DNA of 46,657 bases from an uncultured Acidimicrobiales bacterium (GTDB taxonomy: Bacteria > Actinomycetota > Acidimicrobiia > Acidimicrobiales > SHLQ01): positions 1-46,657 of the forward strand of contig CAJQNJ010000014.1 of NCBI GenBank assembly GCA_905479685.1. The letters are read 5' to 3'. The translations under genes were made by a program, and so were the position numbers. Below, in pieces: positions 33,118 to 41,121 of this stretch; within the stretch, counting starts at the first letter, position 1, and every line of letters starts with the position of its first letter. The notes beneath the pieces are model-generated. The model searched no databases and was not told the origin of the DNA. It saw nothing but the letters and a program-made list of their open reading frames with translations.

Positions 33118-33513
33118 ATGGAATCAATCATCGAGTTCGGACAACAGGGCACCGTTGCCCGAGGCGACGGGATCGAAACCGTGAAGTTCTCCGACCCGCC
33201 CCTGCCAGGCCAATCGTTCATCATGGGGATCACGTCGTTCCCTCCAGGCGCCGGGCTCGACATGCACAGCCACAACACGATCGAACAAGTCACGCTTCTC
33301 GAGGGCAGTGGCCTGTTCGAGATCGATGGTGAGAAGATCTCGATGCGCCAGTACGACTGCACCAAGGTGCCCGCCGGAGCTCCACATCGCTTCGAAAACA
33401 ATGGTGAGACGCTCATGCGAATTCTCTGGGTCTACGGCTCGACGGATGTGACGAGAACGTTCACGGCCACAGGTGAGACCGTGTCAAACCACGGAAGTCC
33501 TACGATCTCGTGA
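33118..33513 (+). CDS. Cupin-domain protein
   Basis: A 131-residue single cupin barrel. Cupin motif 1 is GLDMHSHNTIEQVTLLEGSG (His, His, Glu metal ligands) and motif 2 is VPAGAPHRFENNGETLMRIL (His). I chose the ATG at 33118 because GAAGGGG lies about 9 bases upstream; a GTG at 33097 would add seven residues. Small cupins in catabolic operons act as isomerases, dioxygenases or binding proteins. It lies 27 bp after the DctP-like gene and overlaps the next gene by 4 bp. Confidence 0.88.
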   Translation: MESIIEFGQQGTVARGDGIETVKFSDPPLPGQSFIMGITSFPPGAGLDMHSHNTIEQVTLLEGSGLFEIDGEKISMRQYDCTKVPAGAPHRFENNGETLMRILWVYGSTDVTRTFTATGETVSNHGSPTIS

Positions 33514-34562
33514 CGAGCGCCCGCTATCCCAAAGAGGCACTCGAGGCCTTCTGTGCATCCGCGCTTCGTGCGGTCGGTGTTCTGCCCGACCACGCAGAAA
33601 CCACAGCGATACGACTCGTGGAAGCCGACGCCCGAGGCCGCACAGGACATGGCCTGATCCGACTGGGGCCGTACATCGAACGCATCGAGGCCGGCGGCGT
33701 CACGCTCGATCCGTCGATCGAGGTCCTACGAGAGACGCCTACGAGCGCTCTGGTCGATGGAGACAACGGACTGGGTCAGGTGATCATGACCCAAGCCACC
33801 GAGCTCGCCATCTCGAAGGCCAAGACGTCTGGCATGTCGTGGGTGGGTACGGTGCGCTCGAACCACGCTGGTGCCGCAGGCCTCTATCCGATGATGGCAG
33901 CTCGCGAAGGACTGATCGCGATGTACTTCGCTGTGGCAAATGCCAATGGCATGCCGCCGTGGGGTGGTACGGATCCTCTCCTCGGTACGAACCCCATCGC
34001 AATCGCCATACCGGCGAAGGACTCGGCACCCTTCCTCCTCGACATCGCCACGACGATGACCAGCCACGGCAGCATCAAGGTCGCTGCACAGAACGGCGAG
34101 CAGATGCCGGTTGGATGGGTAATCGACAGCGACGGCAATCCGATCACCGACCCGAATCGAGCGCACGAGGGCACCCTGGTCCCGATCGGCGGATACAAGG
34201 GTTCAGGGCTGAATATCGCCATTGGTCTCCTCGCAGGAGCGATGAACGGCGCGGCGTTCCTCAGCTCGGTGATTGATCATCGAGTCAAGCTGTCCACGCC
34301 AACGAACACCGGTCAGGCCTTGTTCGTGATGCGATCCGATCTGTTTCAACCCGCAGACATGGCGCTCGAATCGATGGCCGCTCACCTCGACGAGCTACGA
34401 ACCTCGAGTACCACCAGTGGAGATCCCGTTCGACTGCCCGGCGATACTGCCGCAGAGATGGAGCGAGAAAGCGACCGTCTGGGTGTCGCAGTATCCAACG
34501 TCCTCGTCGGCCAACTGAACGCATTGGCCATCCGCCTCGACCTACAAACCCTCGATAGCTAA
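33510..34562 (+). CDS. Ldh2/malate-lactate-type NAD(P) oxidoreductase
   Basis: A 350-residue enzyme of the Ldh2 family (malate/L-sulfolactate/ureidoglycolate dehydrogenases), unrelated to Rossmann-type lactate dehydrogenases. Family features: EADARGRTGHGLIRLGPYIE, VGTVRSNHAGAAGLYPMMAA (catalytic His in SNH), GTDPLLGTNPIAIAIPAKDS, FLLDIATTMTSHGSIK and GGYKGSGLNIAIGLLAGAMN. It reduces 2-ketoacids or oxidises 2-hydroxyacids with NAD(P). It overlaps the cupin gene by 4 bp and is followed by a zinc alcohol dehydrogenase, giving two redox steps in this operon. Confidence 0.92.
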   Translation: MTSARYPKEALEAFCASALRAVGVLPDHAETTAIRLVEADARGRTGHGLIRLGPYIERIEAGGVTLDPSIEVLRETPTSALVDGDNGLGQVIMTQATELAISKAKTSGMSWVGTVRSNHAGAAGLYPMMAAREGLIAMYFAVANANGMPPWGGTDPLLGTNPIAIAIPAKDSAPFLLDIATTMTSHGSIKVAAQNGEQMPVGWVIDSDGNPITDPNRAHEGTLVPIGGYKGSGLNIAIGLLAGAMNGAAFLSSVIDHRVKLSTPTNTGQALFVMRSDLFQPADMALESMAAHLDELRTSSTTSGDPVRLPGDTAAEMERESDRLGVAVSNVLVGQLNALAIRLDLQTLDS

Positions 34563-34592
34563 TCCACCTCTTCAGCCATACAGAAAGAAGTC

Positions 34593-35606
34593 ATGCCGAT
34601 GCGTGCCCTAGTCCTTGTAGAACCAGGTCGAACAGAAGTCCAAGACGTCGCCATCCCCGAAGCTGAGAGCATCGGAAACGCGCTCGTTCGAGTCCAGACC
34701 GCTGGGCTCTGTGGTACCGACTCGAGCATCGTCGCTGGAAAGATCCCAGCCGCGCTCCCGCGCATCATGGGTCACGAAGCGGTCGGCATTCTGGAAGCCC
34801 CTGGCCGTCAGGGTTCGATTGCATCCGGCCAGCGGGTGCTGATCGATCCCGCGGTGTCGTGTGAGCTGTGTGATCTCTGTCGGCGCGGGTTTCCCAACAT
34901 CTGCCGAAATGGTGGATTGCTCGGGCGGGACTTCGACGGGGTCTTTGCCGACTACGTCTCAATTGACGAGAAACAACTTCTGGTCGTTCCCGAATCCATC
35001 GGATCGGATGAGGCTGGAATCTTGCAGGTCCTGGGGACGTGCGTCCACGCCATGTCGACGGCATCCGTGCGACCTGGTGACATCGCTGTCGTGCTCGGCT
35101 TGGGAGTCGGTGGCCAACTGATCGCGCAACTCCTCACCAAACAGGGAGCAACCGTTCTTGGAGTCACCCGCTCGGAGTGGAAGAGGGAACTGGCGCTGAA
35201 GCTGGGCATTCATGCCGCCGTCTCCCCCGACGAGATCGCCGACCTCGTGGCGACCACGACCAGCGGCCGTGGCGCCGACGTCGTCGTCGAGGCTGTTGGC
35301 ACCGAGGCAACTTTTGCGCAAGCCATCGACCTCGCAGGTGCCGCCGGAACGGTCGTCTTGTTCGGTACTGCAACAGGCGGAAACGAAGGGCTTCCCTACT
35401 ATCAGCTCTACTTCAAGGAGCTGACGATCAAGAACCCCCGCGCCGCGACAAAGGCCGACTACCAACGAGCCATCGATCTCGTTGCTGCAGGCACGATCAA
35501 CGGCGCCCCGATCGTGTCGAGAAGCTTTTCGCTACCCGACGCGAACGATGCGCTCGATGCCGTTCGCGAATCCAGCACCTTGAAGGTTCTGATCGACGCC
35601 ACCTGA
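34593..35606 (+). CDS. Zinc-dependent medium-chain alcohol/polyol dehydrogenase
   Basis: A 337-residue MDR enzyme. The catalytic zinc site is shown by GLCGTDSSIVAG (Cys) and IMGHEAVGILEAPG (His-Glu). The structural zinc lobe has four Cys: CELCDLCRRGFPNIC. The cofactor fold is VVLGLGVGGQLIAQLLTKQG with VTRSEWKRELALKLG, where Arg after the second strand may favour NADP(H). It is of the sorbitol/threonine dehydrogenase-like type. It is last in the DctP-like, cupin, Ldh2 operon and ends 7 bp from a convergent gene. Confidence 0.92.
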   Translation: MPMRALVLVEPGRTEVQDVAIPEAESIGNALVRVQTAGLCGTDSSIVAGKIPAALPRIMGHEAVGILEAPGRQGSIASGQRVLIDPAVSCELCDLCRRGFPNICRNGGLLGRDFDGVFADYVSIDEKQLLVVPESIGSDEAGILQVLGTCVHAMSTASVRPGDIAVVLGLGVGGQLIAQLLTKQGATVLGVTRSEWKRELALKLGIHAAVSPDEIADLVATTTSGRGADVVVEAVGTEATFAQAIDLAGAAGTVVLFGTATGGNEGLPYYQLYFKELTIKNPRAATKADYQRAIDLVAAGTINGAPIVSRSFSLPDANDALDAVRESSTLKVLIDAT

Positions 35607-35613
35607 ACCGGTT

Positions 35614-36609
35614 CTAGCTGCGGCCTCGCACCTCGTCGAGGTCGACAACCGTGCCTCGCTGGGCGCTCTCGACAATCCCTTCGAGCACCGCGACGACTTC
35701 GATCGCCTCTGGGCCACCAGTTTCGGGCGCCGATCCAGACCGAACGTTGCGAGCAAACTCTTCGAGTTCGTCCTTCACCGTGTCGAGGGTCTCGATCTCC
35801 TGCGGCGTCTTGTCCATCTCTCCCGATGCCTGAAGGAAGAACTGTTCGCCATCTAGCTCGTTCATCGCGGCGGCCTTGGTGCCCCATACGGAGACGCGGG
35901 CAATGGTGGGGATGACCATCGAGGTCGCCAGATAGGCGAGCGCACCGTTCTCGAACTCGAGGTTTGCCGTTGTCACGTCGTCGAGCTTGCCGACTCCAAT
36001 CGTCCGGCGACTGAACGCTTGAACTCGGGTTGGCGTGCCCAAGAGGTAGATGAGGTTGTCAGCCATGTGGACACCGAGACCCGTCATACCACCGGCTGGG
36101 CTCTCCTCGGGCTCGCCGCGCCAGCCGCTGCGAGGAGTGAGTCCCTTGGGGTACGAGAGGTTCGCCTCGGCGTAGTGAACCATGCCGAGTTCGTCATCGT
36201 CGATCATTTGCTTCAGTCGACGATTTGCTGGTTGACGGCGTCGGTTGTGACCAACTTGGAGCACGACGCCGGCTTCGGCAGCGGCATGGGTCGCCCGCTT
36301 GGCCTCGGCGACGGTGAGCGTGAATGGCTTGTCGCAAAAGACATGTTTGCCTGCCGCCGCTGCCTGGACAACGAGATCGGCGTGCGTCGAGTGTGGGGTC
36401 GCGATCAGCACACCCTCGACATCGGGGTCGGACAAGACCTCTTCGTATGACGAGGCCGGGCGAGCGCCGTGGGTCTCGGCGAAGGCATCGCGGGATTCCG
36501 CTGACCTCGCAAAGCAACGAATCACGTCGGCGCCGCCAGCGGATGCCTTCTCCGCGAGGACACCACCCCACCAACCAAGTCCTATCGATGCTATGCGTAC
36601 TGGTTCCAC
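35614..36609 (-). CDS. Gfo/Idh/MocA-family oxidoreductase (d)
   Basis: A 331-residue family member that starts at a GTG with a strong AAGGAG site (minus strand, bases 36610-36625). The frame can be extended further upstream, but that stretch overlaps the neighbouring gene and has no domain. VRIASIGLGWWGGVLAEKAS (Rossmann), HVFCDKPFTLTVAEAKRATH (DKP in place of EKP, Lys kept), GGMTGLGVHMADNLIYLLGT (catalytic His present). It is more distant from the other four copies. It is the second gene of a minus-strand pair with the paralogue at 36648. Confidence 0.9.
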   Translation of the reverse strand: MEPVRIASIGLGWWGGVLAEKASAGGADVIRCFARSAESRDAFAETHGARPASSYEEVLSDPDVEGVLIATPHSTHADLVVQAAAAGKHVFCDKPFTLTVAEAKRATHAAAEAGVVLQVGHNRRRQPANRRLKQMIDDDELGMVHYAEANLSYPKGLTPRSGWRGEPEESPAGGMTGLGVHMADNLIYLLGTPTRVQAFSRRTIGVGKLDDVTTANLEFENGALAYLATSMVIPTIARVSVWGTKAAAMNELDGEQFFLQASGEMDKTPQEIETLDTVKDELEEFARNVRSGSAPETGGPEAIEVVAVLEGIVESAQRGTVVDLDEVRGRS

Positions 36610-36625
36610 TGTCTTCTCCTTTGTG

Positions 36626-36652
36626 TCGTTCTCAAGCTGTATCGTTCTCAAG
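36626..36652. repeat. Short direct repeat between two oxidoreductase genes
   Basis: TCGTTCTCAAG occurs at 36626-36636 and 36642-36652, a 16-base period. The second copy includes the stop of the upstream gene. It looks like a small slippage duplication of the gene end; a regulatory role is not indicated. Confidence 0.4.
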
Positions 36653-37760
36653 CCGCGGTGAGCGGAAGAGTAACCGTTGCGCCGCTGGAGGCAGCGCGCT
36701 GAATTGCGAGGGTTACCTCGAGGGTATGACGGGCGGTCTCGGGAGGTGCAATGTTGCACGACGTACCGACCGACAGATGGTCGAGCCAGGCCCGCGTCTC
36801 GGCTGCGAGCGGACCGATGAACTCACCCAGCGCCCAGTCCCCGGGTGTTCCGCTCGATAGGAACACTGCATTCACATCGTGGTCCGGCAGGTATACGTGG
36901 GGAATCCCCTTGTTGCTGTACATGACCTGATCGGTGTGATCATCATCGATCAATACGACACCTTCCGTGCCGAGGAGTTCGAGCCGAGCCGCATGTCCGA
37001 GCGCTGGGTACTTCTCTGGCAGCGCGTAACACACCCCGAGACTAATGGCGGCTCCACCGTCGTAGCGAAGCATTGCCCATGTCAGGTCGTCGGTCTCGTG
37101 CCCGGCCTCTTCGAGCACACCCCGTTGACCGATCGCACTGACTTCGACGATGCGTTGCCCCTCGAAGAACCAGTTCATCAGATCGACGTAATACGTCAGC
37201 GCGTCGACCACAGGGGTCGCGTCCGGATTACGCCCCAACATCGCCAGAGCCTGCGAGCGAGAGTTGTACACCCGTGCGGTCGCTCCGATGAGGCGCCCGA
37301 GCCGTTCTTGGACGATCTGCTCTTTGGCGATGTGGTACCGCTTGCGAAACCGCCTGCTGTACCCGACATGGAGTGTGCCAGTGCTCTGCGCTGCAGCCGC
37401 GAGGATCGTGTCGGCGTCATCGAGCGTCAGTGCGATGGGCTTTTCGACGAGCACGTCCTTCCCCAACCGAAGAGCCTCGACCACCGGCTCGACGTGTTCG
37501 CCCTCGCTCGTCGCGACGACAACAGCAGTGACCGACGGATGGCCGATGATCTCGGCGTTGTCCGTTGACACGAGTTCAGCTCCGACCGCTCGAGCAAGTT
37601 TGCTTGCAGCATCCTCGTTCGCGTCGGCCACCCCGATGAATCGCACCGCTGGATGGTCGGCGGCCAATCTCGCTCGGAAGCCACCGATTCGGCCTGAACC
37701 AATAATTCCGAGCCCGATCTCTTTGCGTACTGCCCGCGCTCGCTCTGCATGTTCGGACAC
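36648..37760 (-). CDS. Gfo/Idh/MocA-family oxidoreductase (e), catalytic His replaced by Tyr
   Basis: A protein of about 370 residues. LGIIGSGRIGGFRARLAADH (Rossmann), VLVEKPIALTLDDADTILAA (EKP), VGYSRRFRKRYHIAKEQIVQ. The active-site segment TPVVDALTYYVDLMNWF keeps Asp but has Tyr where His is expected, exactly as in the copy at 27848. The end matches too (AAETRAWLDHLSVG / ADETRAWLDHLAVG). The GTG at 37760 follows AAGGAGG by 8 bases; an upstream GTG at 37778 lies inside this ribosome-binding region. It is divergent from the MFS gene. Confidence 0.9.
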   Translation of the reverse strand: MSEHAERARAVRKEIGLGIIGSGRIGGFRARLAADHPAVRFIGVADANEDAASKLARAVGAELVSTDNAEIIGHPSVTAVVVATSEGEHVEPVVEALRLGKDVLVEKPIALTLDDADTILAAAAQSTGTLHVGYSRRFRKRYHIAKEQIVQERLGRLIGATARVYNSRSQALAMLGRNPDATPVVDALTYYVDLMNWFFEGQRIVEVSAIGQRGVLEEAGHETDDLTWAMLRYDGGAAISLGVCYALPEKYPALGHAARLELLGTEGVVLIDDDHTDQVMYSNKGIPHVYLPDHDVNAVFLSSGTPGDWALGEFIGPLAAETRAWLDHLSVGTSCNIAPPETARHTLEVTLAIQRAASSGATVTLPLTAA

Positions 37761-37783
37761 CGACTGCACCTCCTTCACTCCGG

Positions 37784-37802
37784 ATGCTACATAATGTCAG
37801 AT
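37784..37802. promoter_or_regulatory. Candidate operator at the MFS transporter start
   Basis: ATGCTACATAATGTCAGAT shares its right half, ATAATGTCAGAT, with 32158-32169 (ATGATGTCAGAT, one difference). The left half is degenerate. It overlaps the MFS start codon at 37794, in the 33-bp gap from the divergent Gfo gene. Because ATGTCAGAT also encodes Met-Ser-Asp at the start of both genes, coincidence is possible. Confidence 0.4.
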
Positions 37803-38963
37803 GTGGGCAAACGGTCGCTGATCGGATCTCCGATTCCATTGATGGTCGCCCTCAACGTCATCGGGGTGAACCTGATCACACCGGTCCTACCTTCCTATGC
37901 CGCGCACTTCGATGTTGGGATCGCCGCTGCGTCGTTCCTGATCACCGTCTTCGCGCTTGCACGAATGTCGTTCCGGTTACCGGCTGGTTCTCTGTCCGAT
38001 CGATATGGGTCGAGAGTCGTCTGCATGGGCGGTGGGCTTGTACAGGCCTGCGGTGCGCTGCTGGCGACGGTCGCTCCGGGCCTCGGGGTCCTTCTCGTCG
38101 CTCGTGCGATTCAAGGAATAGGGTCGGCACTCTTTGGCACCTCGGTCAATCGTTATCTCCTTGTCGTCACCGACAAGCAAGATCTCGGTCGGTCGATCGC
38201 CGGATTCCAAGGCGGGATTGTTCTTGGGGGAACGTTGGGGCCGCTGATCGGCGGAGTGGTCGCACAAGAGTTCGGCATCTTTGCTCCGTTCTTCGTGCAA
38301 GCCGCCGTCGCGTTCGCGCTCGTAGGCGTGAGCTGGATCGTGATCAAACCCAACGACGGAAGCCACTCGGCCGCGAATCGAGGTGCTCCCCGTCCAACGC
38401 TGCGCAGCATTCTGGCGGTTCCAGGATTTCGCGTCGTCATGCTGAGCGGGTTCAGTTTGTTCTTCGTTCGGGCCGGAGCGATCAACGTCGTGGTGCCTGC
38501 ATTCGCAGATGAGGTGCTCGCCCTCTCACCAGCTCAGATCGGTGCCGTGATATCACTCGGCTCGATCGTCTCCTTGCTCTTCATGCCTCTGGCCGGGAAG
38601 CTCGCTGACTCCATCGGGCGTTGGCAAGTCGCTGTGGCGGGTGCGTTGACGACATCAGGAACCGTTGCGCTCTACGGTCTCGTCGATACCGCCCTTCAGC
38701 TCTACCTTGTCGCCGCGCTGACTGGCGTGGGCATCGGCCTTGCTGCGGTTGCCCTTCCGACCATGATCGGTGACATCGCCCCCCCAGGAACCGAAGGTCG
38801 CGCATCGGGCGTCTACCGAATGGCGAACGATCTCGGTTGGATCTTTGGTCCCGCCACGCTCGGCCTCCTCGCTGATCGATCACAATACGGATTGGCCTTC
38901 GTGGTGGCTGGCCTTCCGTTCGTGCTCGCTGCCGCTCTGCTCAGCCGAAGTCGAAGCAGCTAG
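37794..38963 (+). CDS. Major facilitator superfamily transporter
   Basis: A 389-residue inner-membrane transporter with about 12 helices in two halves. MFS motif A is seen in the first half as LPAGSLSDRYGSRVVCMGGG, and its copy in the second half as LAGKLADSIGRWQVAVAGAL. GIVLGGTLGPLIGGVVAQEF resembles the drug-efflux motif C (G-x3-G-P-x2-G-G). The DHA1-like pattern suggests drug or metabolite efflux, but uptake of the island's substrate cannot be excluded. The ATG at 37794 has no clear ribosome-binding site and may be leaderless. The stop overlaps the stop of the convergent DUF3179 gene (shared CTAG). Confidence 0.9.
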   Translation: MSDVGKRSLIGSPIPLMVALNVIGVNLITPVLPSYAAHFDVGIAAASFLITVFALARMSFRLPAGSLSDRYGSRVVCMGGGLVQACGALLATVAPGLGVLLVARAIQGIGSALFGTSVNRYLLVVTDKQDLGRSIAGFQGGIVLGGTLGPLIGGVVAQEFGIFAPFFVQAAVAFALVGVSWIVIKPNDGSHSAANRGAPRPTLRSILAVPGFRVVMLSGFSLFFVRAGAINVVVPAFADEVLALSPAQIGAVISLGSIVSLLFMPLAGKLADSIGRWQVAVAGALTTSGTVALYGLVDTALQLYLVAALTGVGIGLAAVALPTMIGDIAPPGTEGRASGVYRMANDLGWIFGPATLGLLADRSQYGLAFVVAGLPFVLAAALLSRSRSS

Positions 38964-40177
38964 TCATGAACAAGCGTCTCGGGATAGAACTGCGTCCAGG
39001 CGAACCAGAAATCGTTGCGATGGGTGATCGTCTCGAGCTGGGCGCCGGCCAGCGGTCCGTCGAGCGCCTGGCCCAGGATCGTCCACACCGAACCGGTCTC
39101 GGTATCGATGAAGCGTTCACCCTCTACCGAGAACGTCAACTTCCTCCCGTCGACGACAGGATCGAGCACCAGCGCTGATCCGATTGGCCGGCCATCGGCG
39201 ACTTGTGATCGGTTCAGCGCGTCTGCGGTGTCCGGAGACCCCCAGAACACCACGAGGTCCCGATCTCCAACTCGATCATTCACCACAGGCGACTCCACGA
39301 GAACACTGAATGGATAGGCCTTGTGCACATCGCCGACGGAGACCCCGACCACTCGCTCCATCGCAAAGTATCGACCATCCCTGTTTCGCTCGAACAAGAT
39401 CAATGGAGCAAATCGTCCGCTGAGCCCCTCATAGGGATTCCTGCCGTACGAAAGGTCGAAACCGGTGTCTCGGGACAGCGAAACACCATCAGGAAATCCC
39501 GCCCGGAAGTCACCGAAGCTCACGATCGACGTCGGCGCCATGTCGAGCTCGGTTCCTGCGAAGTCTCCGACGATCGCCTCCCCAGTTGCCTGTTGCCAGA
39601 GCGAGACGGACCTGTCATCCCACATGACCAGATCGTTGTTTCGCAGCAGCCCGGACACTCCGAATCGTAGGACCTCGCCATCAACCCGCCGCTCGAACGC
39701 AACCGCAGAATTGCAGAGGGGGCAGAAGGTGACCGAAATCGCCACTCCCCCGATTTCATCGTTGACGATCTCGTGGCGGGTGAGGATCGAGAGTGGAAAG
39801 AATCGCACGTCACCGTTCAACTGCAAGAGGACCCCTGGCTCCCGATCGAGCATCCACTCTGCTGCTGCTTCGGGCGATTCGTAGAGCGGCGCATCGAGAG
39901 GTGGGATCGCGTCGCGCGGCTCACTTGCTCCGACGGCCAGAACCAGTTCCGAGAGTTCAACGGTCGAGTTGGTCCAATCGGTGGGCCAAGCTCGCGTCGC
40001 GAACTCCGCGTTCTTCTGCAGGGCGGCACGAGCCTCATCACGCTCTACCGAGTCATTGGCGCTCTGTGTCACAGATTCTGCGAGACCCGACGAACACGCA
40101 GCCGACACGAGACTGACGGCAAGAACTGCCGCCACCCACGTCCACGATGCAGGCCTCATGTACATGAAAGGCCGCAT
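38960..40177 (-). CDS. DUF3179-domain lipoprotein
   Basis: A protein of about 405 residues with a lipoprotein signal (WTWVAAVLAVSLVSAACSSG, lipobox SAAC). The DUF3179 core is clear: LTRHEIVNDEIGGVAISVTF, CPLCNSAVAFERRVDGEVLR, FGVSGLLRNNDLVMWDDRSV, SLWQQATGEAIVGDFAGTEL. The conserved C-P-L-C pair and His-Glu suggest a metal or redox site, but the function of the family is unknown. Possible starts are ATGs at 40177, 40165 and 40159; all keep the signal. It is the last gene of the long minus-strand operon, 8 bp after the CMD fusion. Confidence 0.9.
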   Translation of the reverse strand: MRPFMYMRPASWTWVAAVLAVSLVSAACSSGLAESVTQSANDSVERDEARAALQKNAEFATRAWPTDWTNSTVELSELVLAVGASEPRDAIPPLDAPLYESPEAAAEWMLDREPGVLLQLNGDVRFFPLSILTRHEIVNDEIGGVAISVTFCPLCNSAVAFERRVDGEVLRFGVSGLLRNNDLVMWDDRSVSLWQQATGEAIVGDFAGTELDMAPTSIVSFGDFRAGFPDGVSLSRDTGFDLSYGRNPYEGLSGRFAPLILFERNRDGRYFAMERVVGVSVGDVHKAYPFSVLVESPVVNDRVGDRDLVVFWGSPDTADALNRSQVADGRPIGSALVLDPVVDGRKLTFSVEGERFIDTETGSVWTILGQALDGPLAGAQLETITHRNDFWFAWTQFYPETLVHD

Positions 40178-40185
40178 CGGTCTGT

Positions 40186-41121
40186 CTACATTCCCGAAAG
40201 GTCGTCCTGCACTCCGTCTCGTCGGGCAACTCGTGCGGCCACGATGCGCAAGACGGCCTCGCATCTGTCTTCAGGTACGAGCTCGGTCAGCCGACCCTCG
40301 TCATCGAGGATTCGGATCAAATCATCGAACGCGGCGGGCATGACGTAGGGATGACCGAAGAATGCCGTCGTGTGAAACACCACCTCGAGGACCTCTCGCG
40401 GTGCTGCTCCTGCGCGGAGCGCGGCGCGCATGTGCCGCCTCGACTGATGCGTCTCGCCGAGCGAAAGCGTGGCACCAACAACACACAACAATCTGGTGCG
40501 GTCATCGAGCACGCCACGGCCGTACATTCCGTCATAGACGGCGTCTTCCCAGATCTGGAGAAACTCTGGATCGAGCGCATCGAGCACATCGATCATGTTG
40601 ATGTGGTGACCGGGACGGAGTCGAAGCCCATTCGAGATCCCATGCCAGCCGTATCGATCGATCAACGTAGCGAGACGAGGATCAGAAGCATCGGCAGGCG
40701 ACCACCCGCGACGTTCGTCCTCGACGACGCGAGATGAACGATCGACAATCCGCCCGCTCAGGTCAGGAAGATGCTCGCCACGACGGTCGAGTACTCGTTC
40801 GAACGCTTCACACGCCTGTGCCACCACCCACGGGCCGGTGTACACGTATGCCTGGAGCATCACCTCGAGCAACTCTCCGGCGTCGACGCCATCTGACAAC
40901 GCAGCGTCGAGGTTTTCCTCGAGCGGCTCGGTCTGTCTGGTCACCGTGTACTGGCAGGTCAGAACCAAGTAGCGGGTGCGTCGATCGAGTTCGGTACGTG
41001 CGAGCAGTCGCGAAATGTGGTTGCGCCAGGTGTGTGCGAACTCTGGATCAAGGCGACCGAACAAATCGCCCAGCCGTTCGGACGAACTCGGAAGGAAGTC
41101 CCCCAACTCCTGGCCGGTCAC
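40186..41121 (-). CDS. Tandem carboxymuconolactone decarboxylase-like (CMD) protein
   Basis: A 311-residue protein that is two CMD/AhpD-like helical domains fused head to tail. Domain one: LDRRTRYLVLTCQYTVTRQT, then SDGVDAGELLEVMLQAYVYT. Domain two: LDDRTRLLCVVGATLSLGET with HQSRRHMRAALRAGAAPREV and LEVVFHTTAFFGHPYVMPAA. The R-T-R-L start and the RAGA-x-x-x-E-L/V-LE-V pattern are diagnostic. Neither domain has the AhpD CxxC, so it is not a peroxidase-type member. It starts at a GTG overlapping the amidohydrolase stop (GTGA). A lactone decarboxylase or isomerase role is inferred from the family. Confidence 0.87.
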   Translation of the reverse strand: MTGQELGDFLPSSSERLGDLFGRLDPEFAHTWRNHISRLLARTELDRRTRYLVLTCQYTVTRQTEPLEENLDAALSDGVDAGELLEVMLQAYVYTGPWVVAQACEAFERVLDRRGEHLPDLSGRIVDRSSRVVEDERRGWSPADASDPRLATLIDRYGWHGISNGLRLRPGHHINMIDVLDALDPEFLQIWEDAVYDGMYGRGVLDDRTRLLCVVGATLSLGETHQSRRHMRAALRAGAAPREVLEVVFHTTAFFGHPYVMPAAFDDLIRILDDEGRLTELVPEDRCEAVLRIVAARVARRDGVQDDLSGM

